Below are positions 24,412 through 31,736 of a stretch of 64,000 nt of DNA, one piece after another. The position numbers and the translations under genes were made by a program. The notes under the pieces were generated by a model. The model saw only the letters and a list, made by a program, of their open reading frames with translations. It had not been told where the DNA came from and made no database searches. This DNA is from JBAXPV01 sp037132075 (GTDB taxonomy: Bacteria > Bacteroidota > Bacteroidia > Bacteroidales > CAIXZF01), in the NCBI GenBank assembly GCA_037132075.1, contig JBAXPV010000006.1, forward strand, positions 1-64,000, read 5' to 3'. Position 1 is the first letter of the stretch; the number at the start of each line of letters is the position of its first letter.

Positions 24412-26364
24412 TTATTGCATATATTTTTCAGGAATATTCATCTTTAACGATTTCATCATTTCCTTATTAACCGTCACCGAAGTCCTTGACACATTCTGAA
24501 ATGGCAGTGATGCCGGTGATTTTCCGCTTAAGATCTGCAATGCCAACTTCACAGCATCAGAACCTGCAACAGTATAATCGCGGGCCAGGCAGGCTACAGC
24601 ACCTTTACTTGCCTGGTCGGTGATAAAGCCGAAATAGGGTATCTTCGCTTTGCCCGCCGCTTTGAGTATCGCCGAACTGCTACTGGCCGTGAGGTTGTCC
24701 GCAATCTGGGTGAATGCCTGTATCCCTTGATTGATAATGGAGAGCGAAGCATCTGCCACTTCTGAAGCGGATGAAACCGGAACGCTGATCACACGCAAGC
24801 CTTGTTTTTTTCCCGCTTTTTGTAATTCTTCCTCATAGGCAACTGAATTGATCTCACCCGTGGTGTAAATGGTTCCAATCGTCTTAATGCCCGGCATGGA
24901 TTCTGTGACCAGCTTCATCATTCCCGCAAAATCACTGGTGGTTGAAATCCCGGTGACATTGGCCAGATGCTGCTTATAGGATGTTCCGAGTCCTGCCTTG
25001 ATCGGGTCACCGCAATTGGTGAAGACCAGCGGAATTTTGGTGATTTTTTTCGACAGCAATTGGATCGTTGGCGTGGAAGAGGCAAAGATCAGGTCATAAT
25101 TTTCTGACGAAAGTGAGCCCACAATACTGTTTAACGTGGAAACATCGCCCTGGGCATTCAGAACTTTTAAACTGAAATTCTTGCCTTCTATCAAACCTTG
25201 CTTTTTTAGTTCTGACCGGATCCCTTTTTCAACATCTTCCGAAAGGGGATTCTCATTATAAATAACCAGGCATAATTTGAATTTCTTATTGGGCAGCGTT
25301 GCTGTTCCTTCACTGGTCTTCACCGTGTCAACCCGCTTTTTTTCTGCCAGGTATTTCTCAGGTATCCTGATATTCAGTTTCTTCGCAACCTCTTTATTTA
25401 CAATGATTTCTTCCTCAACATAATTCTCGATTGGGATCTTTGCCGGGCTTTCACCGTTGAGAACCCGCGCAACATATGATGCGGAATGCGAGCCGGTGGC
25501 AAACCATCCGATACCGACACCCGCCAGGGCTCCTTGTTTGACATAATCTATGTCATTCAGGATGAGCGGTATTTTGTTGTCCCTGCATACTTTAATGATG
25601 CCACTCATCGCCTGAATGGCAGTGTTGTCGCCGGTTACCCACATCACATCAATTTTTTGCATACACACTGAGGAAACAGCCTGGTGCACTTCGGATGTAT
25701 TGATCATCGTAGTTTCTATAAGCTCAATACCTTTGGTCTTCAGGTAGTCTCGTGCCACTTGTATCACTTTCCGTGAATTGGCTTCAGAGGAATTATAGAC
25801 TGTCCCGATCCGTTTCGTGTTCGGGAGGATTTCAAGGATAAAATCAAAGGTCTTTTGAACTGGCGGAAAGGAACCGACACCCGTGATATTCGGTAAATGA
25901 TCTGTATAACTCTTTCCTGCACCGGCTTCTAAAGGGGTATAGGTCATGGTAAAAACCATTGGATGCTTCTTTACGCCGGAAATCGCTGCCGTGATACCCG
26001 GGGTAGAGGTAACTACAATCACATCCACATCCTGGTTGTCCATGTACAGATGAATGGGCTGAAGATTGGCTATTTCCGCGTTGGCATGCTGTGAAATGAC
26101 TTTCAGGTTGCTGTCCTTCACAAACCCGAGCGCTTTCATCCCACTCCACAAGCCATCCATCGTCTGGTCAAAGGTGACTTCCGGAGCGAAATAGGTAACG
26201 CCAATCTTATAGGTTCTCCCTTTGATGGCATATTGGCCGGCACCTTCAACAGATGTTTCCCTTTTTACCTGTTTCCCGATCCTGTTTTCCAGGTCCGATA
26301 ACAGCAAGACCCCTCCGATGACTAGCAGGGCCAGAATCCCATTAAGTATTTTGACATATTTCAT
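24412..26364 (-). CDS. Tandem (double) ABC_sub_bind substrate-binding protein, membrane-anchored
   Basis: 650 residues, about twice the usual length for PF04392. After a membrane anchor (GILALLVIGGVLLLSDLENR) the first binding domain spans about residues 50-335 and the second about 360-650. Equivalent motifs occur in both: VVTSTPGITAAI and FASSTPTIQLL; PMVFTMTYTPLEAG and PLVFTNCGDPIKAG; NITGVGSFPP and NVTGISTTSD; KRIGTVYNSSE and KTIGTIYTTGE; both end with IPEKY followed by L or M. This shows an internal duplication within one chain. It is the first gene of the operon and follows a consensus promoter. The two domains may present ligand to one permease, or sense ligand for the STAS protein; both are inference. 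Confidence 0.85.
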   Translation of the reverse strand: MKYVKILNGILALLVIGGVLLLSDLENRIGKQVKRETSVEGAGQYAIKGRTYKIGVTYFAPEVTFDQTMDGLWSGMKALGFVKDSNLKVISQHANAEIANLQPIHLYMDNQDVDVIVVTSTPGITAAISGVKKHPMVFTMTYTPLEAGAGKSYTDHLPNITGVGSFPPVQKTFDFILEILPNTKRIGTVYNSSEANSRKVIQVARDYLKTKGIELIETTMINTSEVHQAVSSVCMQKIDVMWVTGDNTAIQAMSGIIKVCRDNKIPLILNDIDYVKQGALAGVGIGWFATGSHSASYVARVLNGESPAKIPIENYVEEEIIVNKEVAKKLNIRIPEKYLAEKKRVDTVKTSEGTATLPNKKFKLCLVIYNENPLSEDVEKGIRSELKKQGLIEGKNFSLKVLNAQGDVSTLNSIVGSLSSENYDLIFASSTPTIQLLSKKITKIPLVFTNCGDPIKAGLGTSYKQHLANVTGISTTSDFAGMMKLVTESMPGIKTIGTIYTTGEINSVAYEEELQKAGKKQGLRVISVPVSSASEVADASLSIINQGIQAFTQIADNLTASSSSAILKAAGKAKIPYFGFITDQASKGAVACLARDYTVAGSDAVKLALQILSGKSPASLPFQNVSRTSVTVNKEMMKSLKMNIPEKYMQ

Positions 26365-26661
26365 AAAGTGTAATATTTTGCTACTTAGGCACTTAGGATA
26401 ATAGTGATTTTCCTGTATGTATAAGTGTCACAGTGGTTTTTATTATCAAAATTGGTCTTTCAAATCTACAAAAAGGATTTCGAATTTCAACAAATATTCT
26501 ATTGTTTGGAAATGGAATGCTGTATGGAAGAGCAAAAAACTAAGTCCTCTGCGCAAGGGCAAAGCCCCAGCTTCCCACTGCCTTATAAAAGTCATTTAGT
26601 TAAATTACGCATTAACACCATGAACAATAATTATAATCCCCGGATTAATTAATTTTGACAA
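26365..26661. other. Divergent intergenic region between ABC operon and hydrolase
   Basis: 297 bp with the ABC-operon promoter on the minus strand. On the plus strand TAATTTTG at 26650-26657 matches a -7 box but ends only 4 bp before the hydrolase ATG and has no -33 partner, so it is doubtful. Short open frames here look like chance. Confidence 0.5.
26461..26493 (-). promoter_or_regulatory. Bacteroidetes consensus promoter for the ABC-STAS operon
   Basis: On the minus strand TTGTTG (26493-26488), exactly 19 nt, then TAGATTTG (26468-26461). This is a full match to TTG-N19-TAnnTTTG. The predicted leader to the ATG at 26364 is about 90 nt. Confidence 0.7.
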
Positions 26662-27486
26662 ATGAAGCTCTTAAAAATAGTTCCCATTTTTTTCCTTGTT
26701 CAATTTCTGACTGCTTTCTCCTTCGCACAATCAGCCGCAGTTTCCGCCATCGATCCTTCATTGTATGGCAGCAATCCCGTCGCGGGCCACACCATCAACT
26801 TAAGAGGTTTTATGCTCTACTATGAAGTCTATGGCCAAGGAGAACCTCTCCTCATGATCCACGGCAACGGCGGCTCCATGAACAACTTCCAGAACCAGAT
26901 TCCTTATTTCGCGCAGCATTATCGCGTAATCCTTGCCGACAGCCGCGCCCAGGGCCGATCTGTCGATGACAGCGATACCTTAAGCTATGAGATGATGGCC
27001 GACGATATCAATGCCTTACTCGATAGCCTCCACCTGGATTCTTGTAGAGTCATTGGCTGGAGCGACGGCGGTATCAATGGTTTGCTGCTCGCCATCCGCC
27101 ATCCGGAGAAAGTGAAAAAACTGACCATCACCGGAGCCAACCTTTGGCCCGATAGCAGTGCAGTGGGTGGGGCTGAGTTTAAAAATGGCATGGATTATTA
27201 TAATTCCCTGAAACAAATGACGCGAACGCCCAAAGTCAGGAATGACCTGAAACTCGCGCAGATTATAGCCTTTGAACCACACATCACCTTGCAGCAACTG
27301 AATCATATTAAATGCCCAAGCCTCGTCATCGGCGGGGATCATGACCTCATCCTCCCTGAACATACGATGCTTATCGCAAAATCTATTCCAGGTGCTTTCT
27401 TATGGATTCTCCCAAATTCAGGGCATGGGACATTGATTCAATACAAAGACCTTTTTAACCAGGTTGTTGCAGATTTTTTAAAATAG
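26662..27486 (+). CDS. Exported alpha/beta-hydrolase
   Basis: 274 residues with a signal peptide ending near FSFAQS. The alpha/beta-hydrolase fold is shown by the oxyanion motif MIHGNGGS, the nucleophile elbow GWSDGG (Ser), the acidic residue in VIGGDHDLI and the catalytic His in NSGHGT. It would act in the periplasm or outside the cell on an ester or amide; the substrate cannot be predicted. It is a single gene, divergent from the ABC operon, and is followed by a 98-bp structured repeat. Confidence 0.88.
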   Translation: MKLLKIVPIFFLVQFLTAFSFAQSAAVSAIDPSLYGSNPVAGHTINLRGFMLYYEVYGQGEPLLMIHGNGGSMNNFQNQIPYFAQHYRVILADSRAQGRSVDDSDTLSYEMMADDINALLDSLHLDSCRVIGWSDGGINGLLLAIRHPEKVKKLTITGANLWPDSSAVGGAEFKNGMDYYNSLKQMTRTPKVRNDLKLAQIIAFEPHITLQQLNHIKCPSLVIGGDHDLILPEHTMLIAKSIPGAFLWILPNSGHGTLIQYKDLFNQVVADFLK

Positions 27487-27492
27487 TTACTT

Positions 27493-27590
27493 ACTGAAGT
27501 TTCGCATGTTACTATAACCCGCAATTTAAAAAGGTTTAGTAACGTTCCTTATCCGCATATATGTCATACAAAGACATGCCGAACTTCAGT
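27493..27590. repeat. 98-bp imperfect palindrome with nested inverted repeats (MITE-like or structured RNA)
   Basis: The outer arms ACTGAAGTTTCGCATG (27493-27508) and CATGCCGAACTTCAGT (27575-27590) pair at 14 of 16 positions. Immediately inside, TTACTATAACC (27509-27519) pairs with GGTTTAGTAA (27533-27542) with one bulge, and ATGTC/GACAT near 27561-27577 gives an alternative third stem. The whole could fold as a branched RNA or represent a small non-autonomous mobile element with terminal inverted repeats. Confidence 0.55.
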
Positions 27591-27670
27591 TAAAATAGGT
27601 TTCTCAATCAAAATTTTCAGTGATAAAAACTGAGCATTCAGAGATTGTTTAAACACCTCAGTTGAATTTG

Positions 27671-27702
27671 TTTTGCATGGGACAAGAAACCCTCTATTTT
27701 TG
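27671..27702 (+). promoter_or_regulatory. Bacteroidetes consensus promoter abutting the LytS-type kinase gene
   Basis: TTTTG (27671-27675), exactly 19 nt, then TATTTTTG (27695-27702). Full consensus. The -7 box ends 5 bp before the ATG at 27708, so the transcript would have almost no leader. Confidence 0.72.
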
Positions 27703-27707
27703 CTGTC

Positions 27708-28763
27708 ATGAAAACCCTCTCGTTCAATGCTCGCAAGATCGAAGCCCTGGTATATGCCGTATTGGGTTTGTTTGTGTTTGCGGTGCCTTTCGTTACCAGT
27801 CGCGAGTTTCATGTCATAAACTGGTACCGTCTTTGGCATGAATGGTTTCATGTGTCTTTATATTTCCTTGTTTTCCTGATCAATGTTTATGTCCTGGTGC
27901 CGGGGCTTTTGTTAAAAAAGAAATACATAAACTATTTACTCTGGATTTTAGTGATTATTGTTGCTGTAACAGTCATGGACAGCCTGGTACTGAACCTTTA
28001 CCCGCCTCATGATCCTGCGCCAGGCAGACCTTTCATGGGGGGCAGGCCGGGACCCAAGCCTTTTCCAATGATTCTGGTGGATCATATCATATTTATCATC
28101 TTGATTTCAGGAGCCGGTGCCGCATCCAAACTCGTGAATCAATGGCTGAATGAAGAGAAATTACGCAAAGACATCGAAAAGGAGCAGCTTCGCACAAACC
28201 TTGCTTTGCTACGCCAGCAGGTCAGTCCGCATTTTTTTATGAATACCCTTAATAATATTCATGCCCTGGTCGATATCAATACTGAAGACGCCAAAGATGC
28301 CATCATCCGCCTGTCCACCTTGATGCGCTATCTCCTGTACGACACGGCAAAAGGTGAAGTCAGCCTGAAAAAAGAAATCGATTTCATCAATAGCTTTATC
28401 GCGCTCGCGAAACTTCGCTTTTCGGAAAAAGTAACAATCGAAGTCAAATTCCCTGAGAATATTCCGGATATCAGTATTCCCCCGATGTTGTTCATCTCCC
28501 TCCTGGAAAATGCGTTCAAACACGGCGTGAGTTATCAGTCAGACTCCTTTATTTATTTTGAACTGACATGTAATGAAACGTCTTTGCATTGTAACATCAG
28601 AAACAGCAAGCATAAGATTGCAGCACCCGAATTCGGAGAATATTCCGGGATCGGACTGGAAAATATAAAGAAAAGCCTGAAGTTATTGTATGATACTGAT
28701 TATAGTCTGATTATTTCCGATCTTGAGCATGAGTTTGTAGTCAATCTTACAATACCCTTATGA
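27708..28763 (+). CDS. LytS/YehU-type sensor histidine kinase
   Basis: 351 residues. About four membrane segments lie in residues 10-145, followed by a short coiled helix (EEKLRKDIEKEQLRTNLALL). The His_kinase (PF06580) box LRQQVSPHFFMNTLNNIH carries the phospho-acceptor His175. The C-terminal ATPase has the N-box LLENAFKHG and G-box SGIGLENIKKSL. There is no recognisable extracellular sensor domain; a His/Pro/Gly-rich loop (YPPHDPAPGRPFMGGRPGP) between membrane segments could be exposed. Its last 4 bp overlap the response regulator gene, the usual arrangement for a LytS/LytTR pair. Confidence 0.92.
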   Translation: MKTLSFNARKIEALVYAVLGLFVFAVPFVTSREFHVINWYRLWHEWFHVSLYFLVFLINVYVLVPGLLLKKKYINYLLWILVIIVAVTVMDSLVLNLYPPHDPAPGRPFMGGRPGPKPFPMILVDHIIFIILISGAGAASKLVNQWLNEEKLRKDIEKEQLRTNLALLRQQVSPHFFMNTLNNIHALVDINTEDAKDAIIRLSTLMRYLLYDTAKGEVSLKKEIDFINSFIALAKLRFSEKVTIEVKFPENIPDISIPPMLFISLLENAFKHGVSYQSDSFIYFELTCNETSLHCNIRNSKHKIAAPEFGEYSGIGLENIKKSLKLLYDTDYSLIISDLEHEFVVNLTIPL

Positions 28764-29479
28764 CAATTTCCTGTATCGCTGTCGATGATGAACCACTTGC
28801 CCTGAAACAAATCGTGGCTTATGTTCAGAAGACACCCTTCCTTAACCTGATAGCCGCCTGCAACAGCGCTTTTGAAGCCATGGAGGTGCTTCGAAACCAG
28901 GAGGCTCAGCTAATGTTTGTCGACATCAACATGCCAGACCTGAGCGGGATGGAATTTGTAAAATCACTTGCCCAAAAGCCTTATATAGTTTTTACAACTG
29001 CCTATAGCGAATATGCAGTTGAAGGCTTTAAAGTAGATGCCGTTGATTATCTGTTGAAACCAATAAGCTATACAGAATTCCTCAAAGCTGCCAATAAAGT
29101 CAAAGACCGGCTTGATCTCGTTATGCCACCATCAGAAGACAGCTTCAGAACCAGTGCAGATTATCTTTTTGTGAAATCAGATTACAAATTGATGCGCATC
29201 GACTTTGCTGACATTAAATATGTCGAAGGCATGCATGAGTATGTGAGGATACACCTCACCGACGCAAAACCCATCATGACTTTAGTCCGCATCAAATCAC
29301 TGGAAGAACAGCTTCCACCCAACAGTTTTATGCGGGTTCACCGGTCCTATATCGTTAACCTTTCCAAAATTAAAGTCATCGAAAGAAATCGAATTGTATT
29401 CGATAGTGATGTATACATACCGGTGAGTGAGCAATACAAGGCAAAGTTTCAGGAGTATATAGATAAAAATTTCATATAG
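28760..29479 (+). CDS. LytTR-family response regulator
   Basis: 239 residues. The receiver domain (residues 1-120) has the acidic pair DD (9-10), phospho-acceptor Asp55 in FVDINMPDLSG, and K in the LLKPISY loop. The C-terminal LytTR DNA-binding domain (about 140-239) contains DIKYVEGMHEYVRIHL and the conserved MRVHRSYIVNLSKI. It is phosphorylated by the overlapping kinase and should bind DNA as a dimer; targets are not evident from this window. Confidence 0.93.
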   Translation: MTISCIAVDDEPLALKQIVAYVQKTPFLNLIAACNSAFEAMEVLRNQEAQLMFVDINMPDLSGMEFVKSLAQKPYIVFTTAYSEYAVEGFKVDAVDYLLKPISYTEFLKAANKVKDRLDLVMPPSEDSFRTSADYLFVKSDYKLMRIDFADIKYVEGMHEYVRIHLTDAKPIMTLVRIKSLEEQLPPNSFMRVHRSYIVNLSKIKVIERNRIVFDSDVYIPVSEQYKAKFQEYIDKNFI

Positions 29480-29525
29480 GATAAACCCTTAATTTTGTCG
29501 GCCCTGTTTTGGCACCCAATCCTGC

Positions 29526-30092
29526 ATGGAAGACGACGAACTTTATAGGAAATTAAGGGAAGGCGACAAAAGCGCTTATGCTTTGCTGGTCGTTCGCTAT
29601 AATGTCAGAATCCTGAATTTATGTTACCGCTTTCTTCTCGACAAACAGGATGCTGAAGATCTGTCGCAGGAGATCTTTATAGAAGTCTTTCAGTCGATCC
29701 ACTCTTTTCGACGCGATTCAAGCCTCTCCACCTGGATTTACCGTATCGCAGTGTCAAAATGCCTCGACGAGATAAAAAAACGAAAACGACTCAAACGATT
29801 TAGTGAGTTCGGCAAATTGTTACACCTCGATGAGATCGCCCATTGGGTAGGTGGTGGACCTATGCCTGATAAGGCATTGATCAACAAGGACAAGATGCAG
29901 GAAATGAAACAGGCCTTGAATAAGCTCCCCGAAAATCAACGTGTCGCCTTTACCCTGAGTAAGATCGATGGCTATAGCAACCCGGAAATTGCATCAATAA
30001 TGAATACAACAACCGTTGCCGTGGAATCCCTGGTGTATCGCGCCAGGAAGAAGTTAGAAGAGGAATTGAAAGAAATTTTAAAAAAAAAGTGA
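29526..30092 (+). CDS. RNA polymerase ECF sigma factor
   Basis: 188 residues. Region 2 is NLCYRFLLDKQDAEDLSQEIFIEVFQ with STWIYRIAVSKCLDEIKK (residues about 35-90); region 4 is LPENQRVAFTLSKIDGYSNPEIASIM with VAVESLVYRARKKLEEEL (about 135-185). It directs RNA polymerase to alternative promoters. A run of nine A at the 3' end encodes the final lysines. It starts 46 bp after the LytTR gene and is followed by two small membrane-protein genes that probably form its control module. No anti-sigma zinc motif (HxxxCxxC) is seen. Confidence 0.92.
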   Translation: MEDDELYRKLREGDKSAYALLVVRYNVRILNLCYRFLLDKQDAEDLSQEIFIEVFQSIHSFRRDSSLSTWIYRIAVSKCLDEIKKRKRLKRFSEFGKLLHLDEIAHWVGGGPMPDKALINKDKMQEMKQALNKLPENQRVAFTLSKIDGYSNPEIASIMNTTTVAVESLVYRARKKLEEELKEILKKK

Positions 30093-30143
30093 GTAAGCGT
30101 GCCAGAATCCTGAAAAAAGATCGTCAAACACATACAGACAGAA

Positions 30144-30467
30144 ATGAAAGAGTCAATTTTAAATAACAAAGTTAGTGCGGCCATGGAGGCCTTTGAGCAA
30201 CTGGAAACCATAAGCCCTTCTGCTGAATGGAGCCAGGCTTTGGAAGTTAGCTTAGGTGCCGTAAAACCTCAGACAGCTTCACGCGCATCCTATAATAATT
30301 ATACAGCAATGCTCCTTTTATTTGTTTTGGTTAACATGGGATTTATACTAAATACCGTTTTAAATAAATCACATGCATATAAATTACATGTAAATAATTT
30401 GCGTAATTCAGAATTGCAAATCATTTCCAATGAGCTATTGACACATTCAACAGAAACAAGCAACTAG
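30144..30467 (+). CDS. Small single-pass membrane protein, possible anti-sigma partner
   Basis: 107 residues, ATG 51 bp after the sigma gene. The first about 50 residues are cytoplasmic-looking (AMEAFEQLETISPSAEWSQAL, a short helix followed by SAEWSQAL), then a membrane segment YTAMLLLFVLVNMGFILNTVL at about 52-73 and a short outer tail. The position after an ECF sigma gene and the topology fit a minimal anti-sigma factor, but no family motif is present, so this is inference. The following gene starts 3 bp after its stop. Confidence 0.65.
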   Translation: MKESILNNKVSAAMEAFEQLETISPSAEWSQALEVSLGAVKPQTASRASYNNYTAMLLLFVLVNMGFILNTVLNKSHAYKLHVNNLRNSELQIISNELLTHSTETSN

Positions 30468-30470
30468 GCC

Positions 30471-30962
30471 ATGGACATTTTTGCACAGAAGAAATTGCTG
30501 ATCCGGCTCGTCATTGTTCTAGCCTTGTTGAATGTATTATCAATAGGTGTTTTCCTATGGAAAGGGTGCAGACGAGATGCCCCTTCTCCGCCACGGGCCA
30601 ACCAAAAGGATTTGTCTGAAATCCTGGTAAAAGAATTAAAACTGAACGAAAAGCAGGCAGAACAAATCAAGATGTTGCGTTCCGATTTTATAGAAAAAGA
30701 AAAAGTCCTGGTGCAAAAAATACGCACAGGAAGAGATTCGATGAATGTCATTATGTTTAATGAAAGTGCAAATGATTCACAGCTTAAGGATTTGGCAAGA
30801 AGGATTGCAGATAACGAATATCAGATGGAATTGCTCCGAATTAGCCAGGCACAGTCCTTAAGGGAAATCTGCAATGCAGAACAATTAGTAAAATTCCAGG
30901 GAATGGTGCGGGAAATCCGTGATTATTTTAAACCTGACGATCCGGGAGGAAGAAAGAGATAG
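30471..30962 (+). CDS. CpxP/Spy-like periplasmic protein with N-terminal anchor
   Basis: 163 residues. A membrane segment (LLIRLVIVLALLNVLSIGVFLW) is followed by a helical periplasmic region with LNEKQAEQIKMLRSDFIEKEKVL and LREICNAEQLVKFQGMVREI, the spacing seen in the Spy/CpxP/ZraP class, which bind unfolded proteins or metals. It is the third gene of the sigma-factor unit, 3 bp after its neighbour, and probably acts as a stress sensor or inhibitor in the periplasm. Assignment is by helix pattern only. Confidence 0.7.
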   Translation: MDIFAQKKLLIRLVIVLALLNVLSIGVFLWKGCRRDAPSPPRANQKDLSEILVKELKLNEKQAEQIKMLRSDFIEKEKVLVQKIRTGRDSMNVIMFNESANDSQLKDLARRIADNEYQMELLRISQAQSLREICNAEQLVKFQGMVREIRDYFKPDDPGGRKR

Positions 30963-31057
30963 TATTATGGGATATATGGGGTATAAAAAATAGTTGCCTG
31001 AGGTTATAATTAAGCACGTAATAATCATTAATACACCCCCACTCTAAAGTTACTACT

Positions 31058-31705
31058 ATGACCAGATTTAAACTTCTAAAAATAGTTTTTGCGCTGATAT
31101 TAGGATTGTTAATTTCTGAAAGTCAGGCCAGACAAAATCTTGTTACAGCCCTGTTGACACCGGTAGATACGAGCATCGTCAGCAATGGGATCACCTTCGT
31201 TTTGATTAAAGCCGGAACTTATGATATGGGTGATCATTTTGGCTTCGTCGACCCGGATCATCCCAGTGACGAAACACCTGTTCATACTGTTCATGTCGAC
31301 TCCTTTTATATGGCAAAGACAGAGACCTCGAACCAGCAGTTTCTTAACTTCCTGAACGCCGGTAGTGGGTATGCAACTTATCATTGGTCAACAGGAGACT
31401 CAACGCAATCAATAAATGTTAATACTTCGGGAACATATGGCGTTACAGTGAGTAATGCAAGTGGGTGTTCATCTTGCGACAGTCTTGTCGTCCAGGTAGG
31501 TTTCCATTGCTTGTCAGGGATCGTTAGCTATCTGGATGCCCTGGTGACGCAGCGGAGGTTTGTCGGCCTCATTTCTGGTTTTGCTTCGGGGAATTGGGTG
31601 TTTGATAGTCCTTCGGTGATTATCAACGGGACTAGCCCGGTCGTTCAGAATGTCAAAGCGCTGTGTTACGGTGATGTCAACGGTTCTTATATTTTATTGC
31701 ATTAG
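31058..31705 (+). CDS. Chimeric remnant: SUMF1-like N-terminus joined to dockerin-like surface-protein tail
   Basis: 215 residues with a signal peptide ending near SQARQ. Residues about 35-103 (MGDHFGFVDPDHPSDETPVH onwards) are nearly the same as the start of the SUMF1-like domain of the next gene. At about 31363 this homology stops after FLNA and is replaced by a PKD-like end (YHWSTGDSTQSINVNTSGTY) and then a dockerin-like tail (LDALVTQRRFVGLISGF, GDVNGSY) as found at the ends of large Bacteroidetes surface proteins. Two unrelated fragments are thus fused in frame. It is probably a non-functional recombination product, although it remains open and has a start and signal peptide. Confidence 0.65.
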   Translation: MTRFKLLKIVFALILGLLISESQARQNLVTALLTPVDTSIVSNGITFVLIKAGTYDMGDHFGFVDPDHPSDETPVHTVHVDSFYMAKTETSNQQFLNFLNAGSGYATYHWSTGDSTQSINVNTSGTYGVTVSNASGCSSCDSLVVQVGFHCLSGIVSYLDALVTQRRFVGLISGFASGNWVFDSPSVIINGTSPVVQNVKALCYGDVNGSYILLH

Positions 31706-31736
31706 TTTTCGCCTTCATGATTTTTTAAAATATAGT

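Noticed and set aside
31650..31736. Upstream start for the DUF1566/SUMF1-like gene at 31650
   Set aside because: It overlaps the preceding gene and is not hydrophobic in the right place; the ATG at 31737 begins a signal peptide.
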